A DNA stretch of 64,000 bases, from NCBI RefSeq assembly GCF_000566685.1, contig NZ_AZQN01000004.1, positions 248,001 through 312,000 on the forward strand. The letters are read 5' to 3'. Below, one piece after another: positions 9,275 through 18,427 of this stretch. A model generated the notes under the pieces. The model worked only from the letters and a program-made list of their open reading frames with translations. It ran no database searches and was not told the origin of the DNA. The stretch is from Dyadobacter tibetensis Y620-1. GTDB taxonomy: Bacteria; Bacteroidota; Bacteroidia; Cytophagales; Spirosomataceae. Made by a program: the position numbers and the translations under genes. How positions within the stretch are numbered: the stretch's first letter is position 1; every line of letters starts with the position of its first letter.

Positions 9275-9289
9275 TGCAACTATGTTGCA
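9275..9289. promoter_or_regulatory. Operator 2, TGCAAC-TAT-GTTGCA
   Basis: This second copy has the same half-sites and the same 3-nt spacer as operator 1. Its centre (9282) is 42 bp from that of operator 1, four helical turns, so two dimers would sit on the same face of the DNA. It lies where the -33 region of the minus-strand promoter would be. Confidence 0.6.
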
Positions 9290-9536
9290 AATCAAATAAA
9301 AATAATCACTCAGACGACGAAAGTGGGAGTCAATTGCAACGAATCATTTTCATACAATGTCAGTCGATGCCTAAGGGAGCATTTGTGCAAAGAACACTTA
9401 ACCAAGGAGCTTACTATAGCCTAATAATACTGTAAAACTTCAAATCCAGCATTTAACTAACAAAACCTACGAAGATTGAAGATCTATATCAGTCCGGTAC
9501 TAACCATATTATACCCGGAAGCCAAAAGACTCCTCG

Positions 9537-10415
9537 TTACCATTCTCTATACACGTCCGCTATTTCTGGACTTACTGCCTCATTTAGAAGTTCGACGAGG
9601 TGCTCGTCGGATAATGGACTGGAATGGGCTTTAAGCAGCTTCCACAGCTTAACAAATACAGATGCCCCACCCCCTTCATAAATATCCTTTCCCGCTACAT
9701 GTAGCCGACACTGATACCATCCATAATTTTCTGGGTCCATGTTATCATAAAGCCTTTCGAAGTCTGCAAGAGATGTATATTCATAATCGGAAGTTCGTGA
9801 GGCCACTACCATATCAGGGAACACGGTTAAGGCCGGTAATTTTTCAGGTTCATTTTCGGCAATATAAATATGCAACATAATGTTACAGAATAACTCCTGC
9901 ATCCATAGTCGCTGCATGGTCAATCCGCCTTGCTGGTGAAATCCATGGCCTAATTCATGAAGTGCCAACAGATCAAAGAATGCCATCGTACTTACACTAC
10001 CATGGCCTGTGGTATAGGTGGACTTGATTTTTTCAGCCAGTTCTGATGGTATTTCATCCAAAGGTGGAATAAAGCTTCGCCAAAAGTCATTGTCCTCCGA
10101 TGCGACCACCAACCTGTTGTCAGCGGTATAATGGGGCATTCCATAAAGGGGAAAGGTGGCATACTCCTTCCAATGCTCAGGACTGAGTACAAAAACACGA
10201 ACCTCAGGCATAAAATAAACGAGACCTTGCACGTATTTTAGGGCTGATTCACATTGTCCGACGATCCTTCTGGCTCGATCCTCATTCCCTGGACTGTAAT
10301 ATGCTTTTATTGTAAATCCTGTAAGCTCATTCAGCTCCGGGGAAGTCTGAGCATGGACGCTCATCTTCATCGACAGGCTCCATACAAACAAAATTATGTA
10401 CTTAAAATGGGCCAA
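9537..10415 (-). CDS. Exported HELGH-motif putative zinc metallopeptidase
   Basis: This 292-residue protein has an N-terminal signal segment ending near residue 23 (SVHAQ). At 153-157 it carries HELGH, followed by GFH (His160), and Glu174 in WMQELFCNIM is well placed to be the third zinc ligand as in gluzincin peptidases. The remaining sequence is not assignable to a named family by eye. The protein would act outside the cytoplasm. It is monocistronic, flanked by a pseudogene downstream and a long gap upstream. Peptidase activity is inferred from the motif only; some proteins with HELGH bind metal without hydrolysing peptides. Confidence 0.7.
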   Translation of the reverse strand: MAHFKYIILFVWSLSMKMSVHAQTSPELNELTGFTIKAYYSPGNEDRARRIVGQCESALKYVQGLVYFMPEVRVFVLSPEHWKEYATFPLYGMPHYTADNRLVVASEDNDFWRSFIPPLDEIPSELAEKIKSTYTTGHGSVSTMAFFDLLALHELGHGFHQQGGLTMQRLWMQELFCNIMLHIYIAENEPEKLPALTVFPDMVVASRTSDYEYTSLADFERLYDNMDPENYGWYQCRLHVAGKDIYEGGGASVFVKLWKLLKAHSSPLSDEHLVELLNEAVSPEIADVYREW

Positions 10416-10977
10416 AATATCAATCGTTTAGGTCAACTAAAGCATGATGGTATTATACTGAATTAGGTATTCAAGTATAAGTCTAAAATGGATCTTTTGC
10501 AAGGTTTTTGCACGCAGTTGATCTAACGGTATTAACTGTCATAGCTTCCGAAACTTTTGATTCTGTTGTATAAGTGTTCTTAACCCAAAGTTTCTAAGAC
10601 TAGATGACATATTAGATCAGGCCCTTGCATTTAAGCTGAGTTTTTAGGCAGCGACAATTAAAGTATTCCCATAATGGGGAAATTGATAATCAAACTATTC
10701 CTAAACACCCAATTAAAATACTGGCATATTATTTGTAGAATTATTTTGAAATAATATACTACCCTAGTATTTTAAGCTCTCCTTTCACCATGGCCCCCTG
10801 CGCCAAAGGAACTTCCAAAAGGTCGAACTCAACCTTTTAATATTTTCAGCATTGTCCCATTACAAATTCCTTGCAAAACTGCCTTATCCTACCTTAAGGT
10901 TCGGAGGAAATCCATACCCAAACCACTGACAATTAGATCGTATTTCTCAATTCCACTCATTTATAAAATCAAAGATC
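10416..10977. other. Intergenic region, nothing recognised
   Basis: These 562 bases lie between the divergent HELGH and ice-binding genes. They are AT-rich and should carry both promoters, but I find no exact TAnnTTTG element near either start, no RNA gene and no notable repeat. Confidence 0.4.
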
Positions 10978-12216
10978 ATGACAAAAAACTTAACATTCAC
11001 CTTTTTACTGGCTTTTGCCATGCCGTTGCTGACGGTCGGACAGACGATGCCCAACTTGGGCACTAGTGCATCTACTTTTATTCTTTACACCCCTTCAGGA
11101 GCTTTAGACAATGTTGGCAACTCTGTGGTAGTCGGTGATGTAGGAACCAATAATGTAGGGGGCTATTCGGGTTTTACACCTGGAACCGTATTAAAAGGGA
11201 CGGCCCATATAAACGATCGAGTCTCCATCGATGCTGGCGTTGAGCTGCAGGCAGCATACAACAACTTCGCCACTAACACCATTTGCGGAACAACCCTTCC
11301 AATGCTTTTTGCAATACCTGTTACCTTGACACCGGATACCTATTGCACACTCGGAGCTACCGCTATTATGAGTGATATAACCCTTGACGGCGGAGGAGAT
11401 CCCAATGCCGTTTTCCTATTTAAAATTGGGGGGGCTTTGAGTGTACTCGAAACAAGTCAAATTATACTAACTGGAGGAGCACAAATTTCCAATGTATACT
11501 TTCAGGTAGATGGTGCCGTAGACTTGGCCACTGGTTCAATATTCAGAGGCACTATCGTTGCAGATGGTGCCATTGAACTTCTTGGGGACGCTATGCTATA
11601 CGGCAAAGCACTTTCCACTTCGGGGGCAATACACCTTCACAATAATAGGGTTGCAAGTTCTGAAGCCGCACTACCGGTCACCCTGGTTAGCTTCAACGTC
11701 ATTAGAAATGACAATAATACCTGTACCATGAGCTGGGCCACTACAGAAGAAAGAAATAGTGATCGTTTTGAGATTGAAAGCAGTCAGAACGCAATTGATT
11801 GGCAAAGTAGCGGCTCGGTGCTCGCCATGGGAGAAAGTGTTCAGCGCAGAACTTACAGTATTTCTACAGAAATACCAGGCACAGGTATTACATACTTCCG
11901 ATTGAAAATGATCGACAAAGATGAAACATTTAGCTATAGTCGTATCCGTCAAGTAGAATTTTCTTCGAATTCAAGAACAGCTCATTTCCCAAATCCGGTC
12001 AAAGATCAACTTACCTTGAATATTAGCGATATGAGCAAGGTAAAAAGAATTCAATTAAATGATCTTAATGGTAGGATAATCTATGACCAGAGCAAAGGCA
12101 TGGGCAGGGAACTACCGGGTAGAGTAGATCTACAAAATACCCCATCTGGACTATATAACGTCCGTGTTTTCAATTCGGATGGTACGGTGATCAATATGAA
12201 AATAGTAAAACAATAG
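10978..12216 (+). CDS. Ice-binding-like (DUF3494) protein with T9SS sorting domain
   Basis: This 412-residue secreted protein starts with a signal peptide ending near VGQT. Residues about 25-225 match the DUF3494 ice-binding family: LGTSASTFILYTPSGALDNVG, VVGDVGTNNVGGYSGF, a long helix with LQAAYNN, the TLTPDTYC block, ITLDGGGDPNAVFLFKIGGA and an IFRGTIVADGAIELL beta-helix face. Members bind ice or inhibit recrystallization. A fibronectin-like module (LPVTLVSFNV to YSRIRQVEF) follows, then a C-terminal T9SS type A sorting domain (FPNPVKDQLTLNI to MKIVKQ), so it should be exported by the type IX system and released or surface-attached. It is monocistronic with its own terminator. Ice binding is family-based, since some members act as adhesins. 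Confidence 0.9.
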   Translation: MTKNLTFTFLLAFAMPLLTVGQTMPNLGTSASTFILYTPSGALDNVGNSVVVGDVGTNNVGGYSGFTPGTVLKGTAHINDRVSIDAGVELQAAYNNFATNTICGTTLPMLFAIPVTLTPDTYCTLGATAIMSDITLDGGGDPNAVFLFKIGGALSVLETSQIILTGGAQISNVYFQVDGAVDLATGSIFRGTIVADGAIELLGDAMLYGKALSTSGAIHLHNNRVASSEAALPVTLVSFNVIRNDNNTCTMSWATTEERNSDRFEIESSQNAIDWQSSGSVLAMGESVQRRTYSISTEIPGTGITYFRLKMIDKDETFSYSRIRQVEFSSNSRTAHFPNPVKDQLTLNISDMSKVKRIQLNDLNGRIIYDQSKGMGRELPGRVDLQNTPSGLYNVRVFNSDGTVINMKIVKQ

Positions 12217-12237
12217 TCCTAATTTTGGTTTATCTTA

Positions 12238-12268
12238 GAATCAGGGCACCTTTTCGGTACCCTGATTC
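12238..12268 (+). terminator. Terminator hairpin after the ice-binding gene
   Basis: Arms of 13 nt (GAATCAGGGCACC and GGTACCCTGATTC, one mismatch) enclose a TTTTC loop 21 bp after the stop codon. The following T-run is poor, but position and stem strength fit a terminator. Confidence 0.65.
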
Positions 12269-12382
12269 ATCATGACCAATTCTTCTAAGTTTGTGTATTG
12301 ATACTCTGGTACCTGGCTAAAAATCAGAAATCATTCCATTGGATTTCCCTGCCATTAGTAAAGAGCCTTCAAGAAGAGTCCT

Positions 12383-13427
12383 CTAATGAATTATAAATTC
12401 GCTGGAGGCCATCACGCTCCTATGATCTTTTATAGAAAAAAAGCCATATTTAAACCCGCCTTCTGGAGTAGGACATTGGAGCATTTTCTTTTCTTTGTCT
12501 TCAAAGGCCTTTACCGATTTCCACTCTCGTTTCTCATTGGATGAAAGTGTATCGTTGGTATAAAAAAATGCGCAGATACCAGGCTTACAGGAGAAGTGTA
12601 AGAGGCAGATAGCAGCCCATCTTTAATCTTCACCTGTTGTACCGTCGGAGCAGCAGCCAGACCAAAAGCAAAATGATCGAAAAAGGTGCGTATTTCCAAA
12701 GGCTCCCAGCCTGCCGGATGACTATCGGACATATCTGGCTTGATGCAAACCTGACGAGATTTCTCAGAAATCAAAGAATACGTTTTATGATATGGGATGA
12801 CATTATAAAATCGATCCTTATTCCCATTGACAAAAAGAAATTCTGCCTCAGCCTTAAGCAGATATACGGATGGATCGAAGTATTTTAGCCATTTCACTCT
12901 ATCGGCCTCAGTAAGCTTTTCAAGGTCCTTTTTAAATACATCGGACTCATCATAAAAACCACATCCGTAAACCGGAACGGCTGCTTTAAATCTATTATCC
13001 ACCGAACCCACAATATTAGTCAGATACCCTCCCCGTCTTTACCCCCAAAGTCCATGTCTATGGCGGCATAACCCTGGGCGGCCCATTTTTCTACCCATTC
13101 CTGAAAGGCCTTGCCGCCGCCACCGTGTAAGAGCATAACTCCAGGATATTTCTTCGAAGATATCTTCCCTGTTAGCATATCAGGATTGGAACAATAGGCG
13201 AATACTTCAGTAGGCCTGCCCCGATAATCCACGCTTTGAAACAAAATTGACTCCACCCCTCGGTTAGAATTTATGATTTTGGAAGGAGGTGATTGATACA
13301 AGTTCTTCAATTCCCAAAAGTCCTGCGTAGTGAGATTGGCCAGATCCCTCTGTTCCGATCTGGACTGAGCCAAAGCTTGAAACGTCAAGAAGTTAAATAT
13401 CAAAAGACATCGGATGCAATTTTTCAT
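12383..13427 (-). pseudogene. Alpha/beta-hydrolase (esterase-like) pseudogene with two lesions
   Basis: The gene starts at ATG 13427 (MKNCIRCLLIFNFLTFQALA, a signal peptide) and reads through an alpha/beta-hydrolase N-terminus with oxyanion-type LLHGGGGK and AAIDMDFGGKDGEG. At about 13020-13030 it is fused out of frame to GYLTNIVGSVDNRFKAAVPVYG, which in related hydrolases directly follows the nucleophile elbow. The segment carrying the catalytic Ser is therefore missing. Further on the frame shifts again at a T7 tract (12562-12568). One more T restores AHFFYTNDT and an open frame to TAG at 12383. The Asp/His end (NGNKDRFY, DSHPAGW) remains. The exact family (acetylxylan-esterase-like or similar) is uncertain. 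It is inactive. Confidence 0.88.
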
Positions 13428-13846
13428 ATCTCTGCGCAAACTATTTGGTCTCAACATATTTATTCAACTATCTGTAATTGCTTATAAATAATTTCAATAA
13501 TCTGTTTTTGATTAATCTTTTGGATAGATCCTGGATCTGAAAGCCGTTGCAAGATTTGCCAAACTTTGAATTTAGTGTCATACACCTACTAACCCGCCCC
13601 CCAAAAAAAACTCCTACTGAAATAAGATTTAGGAATTATTCGACTTATAATACCATTTAGGAGCCTAACATCACCCAAAACTACTCGTTTTGTATAATTA
13701 ACCGGTTTCGTGACCAATGCATCCCTTTCAATACATATTAAAACTGGAATAGCCCTTCATCAGAACTTCAGGCAGTGGATGACCTGAACATACTAGTTGA
13801 ATCAGGATTTAAAATGCCAGTCAATCATTTATGACGCAATAAAGAA

Positions 13847-13897
13847 CTGCCTCGCGATCTATTCAGTTGGTAAGTTGACTGAACCATCGTGAGGCAG
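13847..13897. repeat. Interrupted hairpin, possible terminator
   Basis: CTGCCTCGCGAT pairs with ATCGTGAGGCAG (one mismatch that is a wobble on one strand), and an inner stem TTCAGT/ACTGAA extends it. No T-run follows on either strand, so its role is open. Confidence 0.5.
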
Positions 13898-13930
13898 CTT
13901 AGAAGACAGGGCTGGACTTGTAAATTGGTG

Positions 13931-13962
13931 GCGGATATGGATTTGGGAAAATCCATATCCGC
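13931..13962. terminator. Perfect 14-bp hairpin downstream of the T9SS propeller gene
   Basis: Arms GCGGATATGGATTT and complement flank the loop GGGA, 107 bp after the stop of the minus-strand gene at 14070. The stem is stable but lacks a proper T-run, so termination is only a reasonable guess. Confidence 0.45.
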
Positions 13963-14069
13963 TTAGATGAAATTAAATGACCACTGACATCATAACGAAT
14001 TTAAACTCCAGAGATAGGGAGATGAAGATAAAAATCCACCGTCTAACCTCTAACAAATAGGACCTTACA

Positions 14070-17009
14070 TTATCGGTTGACAATCACTTTATAAGTACTG
14101 ACCGATCCATCTAAATCGGTGGTCGTCATCATATATAACCCTGCTGGAAGATGTCGGACCGATATGCCGTTTGTTGGCATAGAATCGTATTTTAGGAGCG
14201 TCTGGCCAGTATTATTTCTTATTACAATTTCCTTAATCTGCACGTCCTTATCAACATTCATAAATAGGGTTGAAGAGACAGGATTCGGAAAAATTTGTAT
14301 GCTGGCCCCCTGATCGAAGTAAAGGCTACGAATTCTACTATAGGCAAAGGTCCCATCGAAATCGACCATTTTCAGACGATAAAGGTTTTCTCCAAAAGCA
14401 GGGGTCAAATGCTCATATTGATAGCTCTTGCTATTTGAACTTTCACCCAGGGCAGCGATCTCAGTTAGTTTGTTCCAGACTTTACCGTCCCTACTATGCT
14501 CTACTTCAAATTTTTCGCTATTGGTTTCAAAAGACGTGGTCCAATCTAGTCTGGCGGTATGGTCTTCAACCGTAGAAGCGTTAAATGAAGTCAATGTAAC
14601 GGGAAGCGGATCGGCGGTAAAAGGAACCTGTATCGTTTTAGGATCAGAAGAAATACCAGCATTATCATCAACCGTATAGGTAAAAGTTACGGTGATGATA
14701 TCTTGATTACTAGTACCTTGAGGGTCAACCGTCACAAGTTCTGGATCAAAATTTGCGATGGGTGCATCAGCTACGACAACTTTTACACCATTATAATAAA
14801 CATCACCATTTGTTCCAGGCTCAAGGTTCACTATTCTACCACTAAGATTATTAGGATAAGAAACATCCTCTAAGTCAGTTCCTGTAAACAAACTGCCAGA
14901 TACAGGACTGGTAGTAGTGCCTCCCGGATTAATTCGAGTGGTATCAGTACCATTGTTGACTACTGGTTTTTTATCAATGCCAAAGTTAGCATTCGTAATA
15001 TTCGCATTCGTAAGACTGATACCAGAGACAATACCATTGACAGTACCATCCGTCCCACCCGCAACAGTTCCGACTTGTTCTCCAGTATATACCCATCCGG
15101 AAGGAAGTGGAGAATTTCCAGCTGTTGTTCCATTAGGATCTGTACTTAAAACGGTGGAATAGGAGTCAGGAGCCAGATCGTTAAATGTATAGGTACCAGT
15201 GGAGGTAACCGGAACGGTTGCTATAGCATCTCCATTACTGGTAACCAAAGTCACATACAAGGGTACCCCTAAATTGCTTTCACCGTTTAATGGATTATAG
15301 GCCCCAGCACCTGAAGTATTTACTAATGCTCCACCTACATCATTAAGTCCATTTCCATCATCAAATACATTGCCCGATAAGGAGTATAATACAGGCGCAA
15401 CAGCCGACTTAGCGCAACGGGCACCATCGCCTCCTGAAAAACTTGCTCCGTTTCCATATATAGAACCAGCCACAGCATCATTTGCTACATTGGGAACTTT
15501 TACAATATCTGTATTATTGGCACGCTGAACGTATAAGGTACCTGCATTATCAAAATAAGCTACAACATAACCACTTCCTGTTGAAGGAATTCCCGTTACG
15601 GCACCCACGTTAGTTACTAGTCCCGAGGCAGGATTAATTCTAATCAAATTATTGTTCGCACTAATCGTATAAAGGAAACCATCTATAGGGTTAAATGCAA
15701 GGTCTTGTATACTGGACATTCCTGACGATGGGCTAAAAGGAGTCAGCACCACATCCGAAAGTTTAGTCAGATAGGTGGGCGATGATGGATTCAAATCCAC
15801 TCTCACAAAGCGATCTCCCAATATACCATTCAGCAGATACATCACCCCATTGTCATCAATATCCCCTGAGAAAAAGAAGGTATTGTCTGTATTACCAGCA
15901 CCGGGATAGTTGCAGTTATTAGAGATTCCTGGAATAGCGAAAAAATCCACCGTTCTGTCCTGACCGATCCGGACCAACTGATTTGTTCCTGTCCGGTATG
16001 CCCAGAGAAAATTATCAACCGGGTTATAACCTAGGTTATTAATAGAGCCCCTCAGTGTCCCAAAGGCTTGAATTAAGGGATTACTGGTATTAGTTACGGT
16101 CCCAGTCGCTAAAGAGTATTCCAATAGCTGTGATTGTGTAGTACCAACCTCATCGCAATTATTTACAGGTAAAACCCCAGATGTCGAAACAAATGCTTGA
16201 TTGGGTGTACAACTAAAGGCAGGCTGGGTCGTTGCCAGCGAGGTTACACAACGTGCCCCATCAGTATTGGTGATAGCAGTTCCTAGATTTGGTGTTATCC
16301 TGGTTAAGCTATTCTCATTAGGAAAACTAGGCCCCGAGACTTCATAAACGCTGGAGGAACCATCTGAAATGATAAACAAATCCCCTGTAGAGTCCATAAA
16401 GGACGATGCTGATACAGCAGTAATTCCTACGTCCGTATTTGTCATAGGCCCCCCGTTTATTGGCCAAGAAACTAAATTACCATTCCCAGCAGAGATCCCA
16501 TATATTCGGGTTCCGTCGGGACTAATAGAGATGTCCTGGGCATTGGCCCCAGCATTTAATATTATATTGGATACCGAAAGTGTAGCAAGATTAACCAGCT
16601 GCATGGTAGTAGAAGATGCTACATATAAGAATAGCGTTCCGTTCGGCGACACATCCCCAGATGTGTATGCCTGAGGAAGCAATCCAAATACATCAATTAA
16701 CTCAACAACCCCGTCACTTCCAATTTTAACAATATCATCTGTACCAGAAACCGAGGCGTATAGGAAATTATCGTTTACGTTATAACCTAGGCCCGTTAAA
16801 TTTCGATTCCCTAAAGTTGCGGCGCTATGAAGTAGTGTTTTAGCACCTGTTCTTAGATCAACAGTGTATAAGGCAGATGGATTACCTATTATCTGATAAG
16901 AAACTGCATCAGTACAAGTAAATGGTGTTTGAGCGTGCACTACCCTTCCAAAGAAAAGCAAGAGCATAACGGTTGAACATCGAATTAGATTTTTGTAACG
17001 ATTCTTCAT
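14070..17009 (-). CDS. Large secreted beta-propeller protein with T9SS sorting domain
   Basis: I place the start at ATG 17009 (MKNRYKNLIRCSTVMLLLFF, signal peptide cleaved near VVHAQ), giving 979 residues. Two propeller-like halves follow, each opening with a Cys block (FTCTDAV and FSCTPNQAF) and built of repeats such as LTGLGYNVNDNFLYASVSGTD and INNLGYNPVDNFLWAYRTGTN, resembling DUF6923/LVIVD-type repeats. Next come an SdrD-B-like domain (LSGNVFDDGNGLNDVGG), a short Ig-like region (GTDLEDVSYPNNLSGR), the linker LPVTLTSFNAS to YSRIRSLYF, and a T9SS type A C-terminus (IFPNPVSSTLFMNV to VIVNR). It is probably a cell-surface or released adhesin or matrix protein. The role is not known. Confidence 0.82.
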   Translation of the reverse strand: MKNRYKNLIRCSTVMLLLFFGRVVHAQTPFTCTDAVSYQIIGNPSALYTVDLRTGAKTLLHSAATLGNRNLTGLGYNVNDNFLYASVSGTDDIVKIGSDGVVELIDVFGLLPQAYTSGDVSPNGTLFLYVASSTTMQLVNLATLSVSNIILNAGANAQDISISPDGTRIYGISAGNGNLVSWPINGGPMTNTDVGITAVSASSFMDSTGDLFIISDGSSSVYEVSGPSFPNENSLTRITPNLGTAITNTDGARCVTSLATTQPAFSCTPNQAFVSTSGVLPVNNCDEVGTTQSQLLEYSLATGTVTNTSNPLIQAFGTLRGSINNLGYNPVDNFLWAYRTGTNQLVRIGQDRTVDFFAIPGISNNCNYPGAGNTDNTFFFSGDIDDNGVMYLLNGILGDRFVRVDLNPSSPTYLTKLSDVVLTPFSPSSGMSSIQDLAFNPIDGFLYTISANNNLIRINPASGLVTNVGAVTGIPSTGSGYVVAYFDNAGTLYVQRANNTDIVKVPNVANDAVAGSIYGNGASFSGGDGARCAKSAVAPVLYSLSGNVFDDGNGLNDVGGALVNTSGAGAYNPLNGESNLGVPLYVTLVTSNGDAIATVPVTSTGTYTFNDLAPDSYSTVLSTDPNGTTAGNSPLPSGWVYTGEQVGTVAGGTDGTVNGIVSGISLTNANITNANFGIDKKPVVNNGTDTTRINPGGTTTSPVSGSLFTGTDLEDVSYPNNLSGRIVNLEPGTNGDVYYNGVKVVVADAPIANFDPELVTVDPQGTSNQDIITVTFTYTVDDNAGISSDPKTIQVPFTADPLPVTLTSFNASTVEDHTARLDWTTSFETNSEKFEVEHSRDGKVWNKLTEIAALGESSNSKSYQYEHLTPAFGENLYRLKMVDFDGTFAYSRIRSLYFDQGASIQIFPNPVSSTLFMNVDKDVQIKEIVIRNNTGQTLLKYDSMPTNGISVRHLPAGLYMMTTTDLDGSVSTYKVIVNR

Positions 17010-17780
17010 GTGTATATATGTTAACAAGTTAAATTGATAAAAACTTACCTTAAAACATTTAGACCTGCAGAATTCAGGACAAATTCGAACCTCAGATAAC
17101 AAACTTTAATTTAGCTCCACCTCCGATCACCGATCTGAAATATCGAAGATCTTTTATTAAATAATTGGATCTAGATTGTATAGGATCATGGAACTGAACT
17201 ATAAAAAAACGAACTGGCATCTATACCATGCCCCTCCCATTCTAATCCTAAATATACAGATTTATCTATAAAATCGAATTTATTTAGTATAAACTTATAA
17301 ACTTATTTAGTGTTTTTTCTAAATAAAATCGGCCTTCAGGTACTCTAGAATGGGTTTACCAAAGATACCTCCCCATTCATGAATTACTGTATCAGCCTTA
17401 AAGACCTGAGAATGACGATTGTACTAACAACTAATTTACCCTGTTAGTTATCAACTAATTCACTATCCGCTAATAATTACTTGACATTCTAAATGGTTTT
17501 AATATGAAAATTTCTATTCTCATATAGTGATTCCTTCCTATGAGGTCTACCGGATAACTTAAATTTATATGACTATGGCAGAACAGGTGGGTAGACAGCC
17601 CAAAAATCACACGAAACACTAGGGCAAGTAAAAGGAGAAAACCTTTTGCCTTTCATTGAGTTTAATTCCTTAACACCCCAAAACAACTTGATATTCTATT
17701 ATTTTTAATTGTTATTGGATCGGCCTAGTGCTAGACTTTAGAAAGGGATTAGTATTAATAATAGCAGTTGGCAGTCTATT
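17010..17780. other. Intergenic region, nothing recognised
   Basis: These 771 bases between divergent genes are strongly AT-rich and must hold promoters for the T9SS propeller protein and the Crp/Fnr regulator. I find no exact Bacteroidota -7 element, RNA gene, long palindrome or coding frame of believable character. Confidence 0.4.
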
Positions 17781-18362
17781 ATGAACGAAAAATTACTTGG
17801 AAATATCTCTAAATATATCAGCCTTTCCTTAGAAGAAATAAACCTGCTCGAGGCTTTCTGGTCCGAAAGGACATTAGACAAAGGAGATTATTTATTAAGA
17901 AACGGATCTATTTGCCGAACCGATAATTATATAGTCTCAGGAGCCTTGAAGGCATTTTATATTAATTCGGATAATGGAAAAGAAGAAATCCTCTATTTTT
18001 CTATAGACGATTGGTGGGCAACAGACCTTCATAGCTTTCAAAAGCAAACACCATCAATTTATAATATACAAGCACTGGAAGAGACCCACTTGTTGCAGAT
18101 CAGTCGAAGCGATTTTGAAGTTATGTTGGCACAAATACCAAAGCTGGAAAGATATTTCAGATTAATCCTAGAAGGTTACCTAGGGACTTTGCAGCGCCGG
18201 ATCATCCAGCATCAAGTCTTCAATGCAGAGCAAAGGTATTCAGATTTTATTGAGAAATATCCCGAAATATCAGACAAAGTACCTCAATATCTTATCGCAT
18301 CCTATTTAGGTATTTCACCCGAATTTTTAAGTAGAATTCGTAAGAAACAAAAAAACCATTGA
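17781..18362 (+). CDS. Crp/Fnr family transcriptional regulator
   Basis: This 193-residue protein has an N-terminal cyclic-nucleotide-binding-type jelly roll (KGDYLLRNGSICRTDNYIVSG, then EEILYFSIDDWWATDL) and a C-terminal helix-turn-helix (QYLIASYLGISPEFLSRIRK). It lacks the cysteines of an Fe-S Fnr sensor, so it more likely senses a small molecule or none. Short Bacteroidota Crp/Fnr proteins of this type often sit beside one target oxidoreductase. Here the azoreductase gene follows 65 bp downstream on the same strand, making it the likely target and operon partner (inference). Confidence 0.88.
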   Translation: MNEKLLGNISKYISLSLEEINLLEAFWSERTLDKGDYLLRNGSICRTDNYIVSGALKAFYINSDNGKEEILYFSIDDWWATDLHSFQKQTPSIYNIQALEETHLLQISRSDFEVMLAQIPKLERYFRLILEGYLGTLQRRIIQHQVFNAEQRYSDFIEKYPEISDKVPQYLIASYLGISPEFLSRIRKKQKNH

Positions 18363-18427
18363 ACCAGGTCAATTTTTATTAAAATACGATTTATGAGCTT
18401 TGCCCTATCAAAAAATTATTATGAATC

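Larger units (their letters stand above)
9132..9536. other. Upstream region of the oxidoreductase with two operators and a -7 box
   Basis: The region holds two TGCAAC-N3-GTTGCA sites and a minus-strand TATATTTG (9253 to 9246) that matches the Bacteroidota -7 element and overlaps the right half of the first operator. The remaining bases up to 9536, downstream of the HELGH gene, show no gene or clear terminator. Confidence 0.5.
13428..14069. other. Intergenic region with two hairpins, no gene
   Basis: These 642 bases between the esterase pseudogene start and the T9SS propeller gene end contain two strong hairpins (13847-13897 and 13931-13962). No open frame of believable coding character and no mobile-element ends were seen. 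This could be decayed DNA, in line with the neighbouring pseudogenes. Confidence 0.5.

Noticed and set aside
13847..13962. Two hairpins as ends of a lost insertion sequence
   Set aside because: The stems differ in sequence, no target duplication is visible and no transposase remnant was found.
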